Source: Micromonosporaceae bacterium (GTDB lineage Bacteria > Actinomycetota > Actinomycetes > Mycobacteriales > Micromonosporaceae). From it: a DNA stretch of 43,531 bases. The position numbers were made by a program, and so were the translations under genes. Below are positions 41,000 through 43,531 of the stretch, one piece after another (the first letter of the stretch is position 1; the number at the start of each line of letters is the position of its first letter). The notes beneath the pieces were generated by a model. It saw nothing but the letters and a program-made list of their open reading frames with translations, searched no databases and had not been told where the DNA came from. Location: contig DPJL01000354.1 in assembly GCA_003543035.1 (NCBI GenBank), positions 9,662-53,192 on the forward strand, in the 5' to 3' direction.

Positions 41000-42352
41000 G
41001 TGGACCGTCAGCAGGAGTTCGTGCTTCGCACGCTCGAGGAGCGTGATATCCGTTTCGTCCGCCTGTGGTTCACAGATGTGCTCGGGACGCTCAAGTCGGT
41101 GAGCGTGGCCCCGGCCGAGCTCGAGGCCGCGTTTGACGAGGGCATCGGCTTTGACGGGTCGGCGGTGGAGGGCTTCGCCAGGATCTACGAGTCCGACATG
41201 ATCGCGATGCCGGACCCGACCACCTTCCAGGTCTTCCCCTTTGAGGGAGGCTCATCGGGCGAGAGCGCTCGGATGTTCTGCGACATCCTCATGCCTGACG
41301 GCACGCCTTCCTGGGCCGATCCTCGGCATGTGCTGCGCCGTGCCCTTTCCAGGGCCGCCGACAAAGGATTCACCTTCTACACGCACCCCGAGATCGAGTT
41401 CTTCCTGCTGGAAAACGGCCCGATCGACGGTTCGGTGCCGGTGCCGGTGGACGCGGGCGGCTATTTCGATCACACCACCCATGCGGTGGCTCGCGACTTT
41501 CGCCGGCAGGCAGTGCTGGCGCTGGAACGGATCGGCATCTCGGTCGAGTTCAGTCATCACGAGGTGGCGCCCGGCCAGCAGGAGATCGACCTGCGTTATG
41601 CCGATGCGCTGACCACAGCGGACAACATCATGACCTTCCGGCATGTGATGCGGGAGGTCGCGCTGACCCACGGGGTGCGGGCCACCTTCATGCCCAAGCC
41701 TTTTACCGACCAACCGGGCAGCGGCATGCACACACATCTGTCGCTGTTCGAAGGCGAGCGCAACGCCTTCCACGATCCGGCCGATCCCCACAAACTTTCC
41801 AAGACTGCCAAGGCCTTCATCGCCGGAGTGCTCACCCACGCCCGCGAGTTCACCGCGGTCACCAACCAGTGGGTCAATTCGTACAAGCGGCTCTTCCCGC
41901 AGACGATCCCGGACCGGATCACCGAGGCACCCGCTTACGTCTGCTGGGGTCACCTGAACCGGTCGGCCCTGGTGCGGGTCCCCGCCTATGGCAAGCCCAA
42001 CTCGGCTCGCGTCGAGGTGCGATCGCTTGACTCGGCTTGCAATCCATATCTCGCGTTCGCGATGCTGCTGGGCGCCGGTCTCAAGGGCATCGAGGATGGC
42101 TACGACTTGCCTCCGGGCGCCGAGGACGATGTGTGGTCACTGTCCACCACAGAGCGGCGGGCCATGGGCTACACGGCTCTGCCGGAGAACCTCTCCGAAG
42201 CGATCGACGTGATGGCCGGCTCCGAGCTGGTCGCCGAGGTGCTCGGCGAGCACGTCTTCGACTTCTTCCTACGCAACAAGCGCGCCGAATGGGAGGAGTA
42301 CCGCCGTGAGGTCACGCCCTACGAGCGGATGAAGTACCTAGGCTCCCTGTAG
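41000..42352 (+). CDS. glnA2: Type I glutamine synthetase, GlnA2 group
   Basis: A 450-residue glutamine synthetase-family enzyme, closest to mycobacterial GlnA2 (Rv2222c) by its start DRQQEFVLRTLEERDIRFVR. Active-site motifs: GIGFDGSAVEGF, THPEIEFFLL, EFSHHEVAPGQQEIDLR, GSGMHTHLSLF, NRSALVRVP and VEVRSLDSACNPYLAFAML. The usual adenylylation motif NLYDLPPEE is replaced by DGYDLPPGAE, so control by adenylylation is doubtful. Some actinomycete GlnA2 proteins glutamylate polyamines, an alternative to glutamine synthesis. GTG 41000 (not 40991) fits the homologue start and the ribosome site GGTGGAG. Confidence 0.92.
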   Translation: MDRQQEFVLRTLEERDIRFVRLWFTDVLGTLKSVSVAPAELEAAFDEGIGFDGSAVEGFARIYESDMIAMPDPTTFQVFPFEGGSSGESARMFCDILMPDGTPSWADPRHVLRRALSRAADKGFTFYTHPEIEFFLLENGPIDGSVPVPVDAGGYFDHTTHAVARDFRRQAVLALERIGISVEFSHHEVAPGQQEIDLRYADALTTADNIMTFRHVMREVALTHGVRATFMPKPFTDQPGSGMHTHLSLFEGERNAFHDPADPHKLSKTAKAFIAGVLTHAREFTAVTNQWVNSYKRLFPQTIPDRITEAPAYVCWGHLNRSALVRVPAYGKPNSARVEVRSLDSACNPYLAFAMLLGAGLKGIEDGYDLPPGAEDDVWSLSTTERRAMGYTALPENLSEAIDVMAGSELVAEVLGEHVFDFFLRNKRAEWEEYRREVTPYERMKYLGSL

Positions 42353-42365
42353 TACCGTGCCGGGC

Positions 42366-42791
42366 ATGCTGGAAGACTTGATCAACGGTGCGCTGCGCAG
42401 TGTGGTTTTCGGGATCGCCGGCGTCACCCTGATGGCGGTCGGCTTCGTGGTGGTCGATCTGCTCACCCCGGGCCGTCTGCGCGAACTCATCTGGACTCAG
42501 CGCAGCTCCAACGCGGCGCTGTTGCTGGCCGCAAACCAGCTCGGGATCGCCGCCATCGTCTTTACGGCGATCTTCACGAGTTATGGCGAATTCGGCAAGG
42601 GCCTGATCTCGACAGTCCTTTTCGGACTGCTCGGCATTGGACTGATGACGCTCGCCTACTTCGTTCTGGACTGGCTCACTCCCGGCAAGCTCGGTGAGCT
42701 GATTGCCGGGAGTGAGTCGCATCCGGCAGCGAAAGTCGTTGCCGCCAGTCACTTTGGCGCAGCGCTAATCGTCTGCGCGTGTATAGCGTGA
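42366..42791 (+). CDS. DUF350-family membrane protein
   Basis: A 141-residue protein with four membrane segments in two similar halves; each half ends VVDLLTPGRL / VLDWLTPGKL, the sign of DUF350. Function unknown. GTG 42357 is an alternative start. It follows glnA2 by 13 bp. Confidence 0.85.
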   Translation: MLEDLINGALRSVVFGIAGVTLMAVGFVVVDLLTPGRLRELIWTQRSSNAALLLAANQLGIAAIVFTAIFTSYGEFGKGLISTVLFGLLGIGLMTLAYFVLDWLTPGKLGELIAGSESHPAAKVVAASHFGAALIVCACIA

Positions 42792-42792
42792 C

Positions 42793-43026
42793 TTAGACCC
42801 TCGGATCGCGTTCGTCGATCCTGTCGTACTCAGGCGGTCGTTCCTGGGTCACCGCCGCGCGGCGACGCGGGGCCCAGATGACGGTGATAAGGAAGAGTCC
42901 GATTGCACCTGCCGCCATCAGGATCCAGCCGACGACTTCGAGGTCGAGCCAGCCGACCTGGACGTTGAGGGCGAAGGTGAGGATCGCGCCGACGGCAATG
43001 AGCAGCACACTTGCGCCGATGCCCAC
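42793..43026 (-). CDS. DUF6458-like small membrane protein
   Basis: 77 residues with two membrane segments (GASVLLIAVGAILTFALNV and GWILMAAGAIGLFLITVIW) and a charged cytoplasmic tail. The start MGIGASVLLIAVGAIL is typical of DUF6458, common in actinomycetes. Function unknown. Confidence 0.82.
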   Translation of the reverse strand: MGIGASVLLIAVGAILTFALNVQVGWLDLEVVGWILMAAGAIGLFLITVIWAPRRRAAVTQERPPEYDRIDERDPRV

Positions 43027-43120
43027 GACAGTCTCCTTTCAGGGGGACGTGTTGATTTCGCTACGTCATACCCAACCGGTGCGTGTTTGACTCACCACTG
43101 TCCGGGGCAATGTCAGTGCC

Positions 43121-43393
43121 ATGACTGTTGCGGGAATTATCTCGGCGATCATCGTCGGCCTCATCATCGGAGCGCTGGGACGTCTTGTGCTTCCCGGCCG
43201 TCAGAACATTCCAATTTGGATGACCATGGTCGTCGGCGTAGTGGCGGCGCTTATCGGAACAGCCATCGCCCGCGGCGCCGGGCTAGCCGACACCGACGGC
43301 GTCGACTGGATCGAAATCCTCATCCAGGTCGCCTTGGCGGCACTCGGAGTCGCCCTCGTGTCGGGCTTCTCCGGCCGTCGTAGCGTCACCTGA
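43121..43393 (+). CDS. GlsB/YeaQ/YmgE-family stress-response membrane protein
   Basis: 90 residues, three membrane segments, with IISAIIVGLIIGALGRLVLPG as in transglycosylase-associated (GlsB) proteins, which respond to stress in several bacteria. Its end overlaps the convergent DUF3553 gene by eight bases. Confidence 0.85.
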   Translation: MTVAGIISAIIVGLIIGALGRLVLPGRQNIPIWMTMVVGVVAALIGTAIARGAGLADTDGVDWIEILIQVALAALGVALVSGFSGRRSVT

Positions 43394-43531
43394 CCAGCAG
43401 GCCATTCGCGCGGACCACTGGTACGGAAAGGGTTTTGTAGCCCACCTCATCAAATAGGACAGTCATCCGATCGTCCTCATAGGACAGCACCAGTCCGGCA
43501 CCCCAATCGGCGTGCCGGACTGTGCTGTGTA
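43386..43531 (-). CDS. C-terminal part of a DUF3553-type protein (partial)
   Basis: Open from the window edge to a TGA at 43386: 47 residues reading VRHADWGAGLVLSYEDDRMT, VLFDEVGYKTLSVPVV and a short tail. This is the DUF3553 pattern (a small beta barrel seen alone or at the end of helicases). The start lies outside the window. Confidence 0.7.
   Translation of the reverse strand, partial: HSTVRHADWGAGLVLSYEDDRMTVLFDEVGYKTLSVPVVRANGLLVR

Noticed and set aside
43087..43383. 98-codon plus-strand frame over the GlsB-type gene
   Set aside because: Shifted frame, rich in Arg and His; the three-span membrane protein in the other frame is conserved.
1..43531. CRISPR arrays and tRNA genes
   Set aside because: No regularly spaced direct repeats and no T-loop/anticodon pattern were seen; GTTCGAATC-like strings fall inside coding sequence.

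Overview
The window is a chromosomal segment of a high-G+C Gram-positive actinomycete. Supporting genes include a GlnA2-type glutamine synthetase behind a GlnR-like box, a reductase of the F420:NADP family, a mycothiol-type DinB-fold protein (TIGR03086), an ATP-dependent LigB, a DUF2510 domain, DUF6458, SigE-family ECF sigma factors and an XRE gene with the remains of a DUF5753 domain. GTG and TTG starts are common. I cannot name the genus. No tRNA, CRISPR, transposase or integrase was recognised.

Layout. 1-3622 (+): end of an XRE-type regulator, a flavoprotein, a Nif3-like protein, a coiled-coil zinc-ribbon protein and an RNase HI/phosphatase fusion, mostly with overlapping stops and starts. 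3588-6534 (-): alpha/beta hydrolase, RNB ribonuclease and a histone H1-like Lys/Ala repeat protein. 6731-12859: LigB, C39-like peptidase, DUF5522, NUDIX, peroxiredoxin, EamA transporter and a DEDDh exonuclease. 12857-12954 is a 98-bp palindromic element that supplies the stop codons of both genes it touches. 12952-17545 (-): a Ser/Thr kinase, small membrane protein, YihY/BrkB protein, ECF sigma factor and its membrane partner. 17606-18347 (+): an attenuator-like leader and an HNH endonuclease. 18521-20125: a possible Fic remnant, an MFS gene broken by one base, and a GNAT protein.

20147-27406 holds the most unusual structure. A SigE-family sigma gene is split in two by 5,008 bp. The foreign DNA is two abutting modules: MarR repressor plus MMPL exporter, and TetR repressor plus cupin. 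Each module has the same left-end and right-end sequence, and a GT dinucleotide sits at all three junctions. Removing the DNA between the outer GTs restores, in frame, a 175-residue sigma factor that overlaps the start of its partner gene. This looks like two successive site-specific insertions of small regulator-effector cassettes that carry no recombinase.

27497-29774 holds small accessory genes (secreted helical protein, MazG-like, DUF6582-like, DUF2795-like, TIGR03086). 30084-31503 is a decayed three-gene regulatory set (small protein, DUF6879, XRE-DUF5753), each broken by frameshift or deletion. 31576-34512 holds a pentapeptide/DinB protein, a methyltransferase and small membrane proteins. 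34578-34983 (-) is the RNase P RNA gene. The rest is core metabolism and membrane proteins: TSUP permease, NADPH:F420 reductase, PanB, NAD synthetase, GlnA2, DUF350, DUF6458, a GlsB-type protein and the end of a DUF3553 gene.
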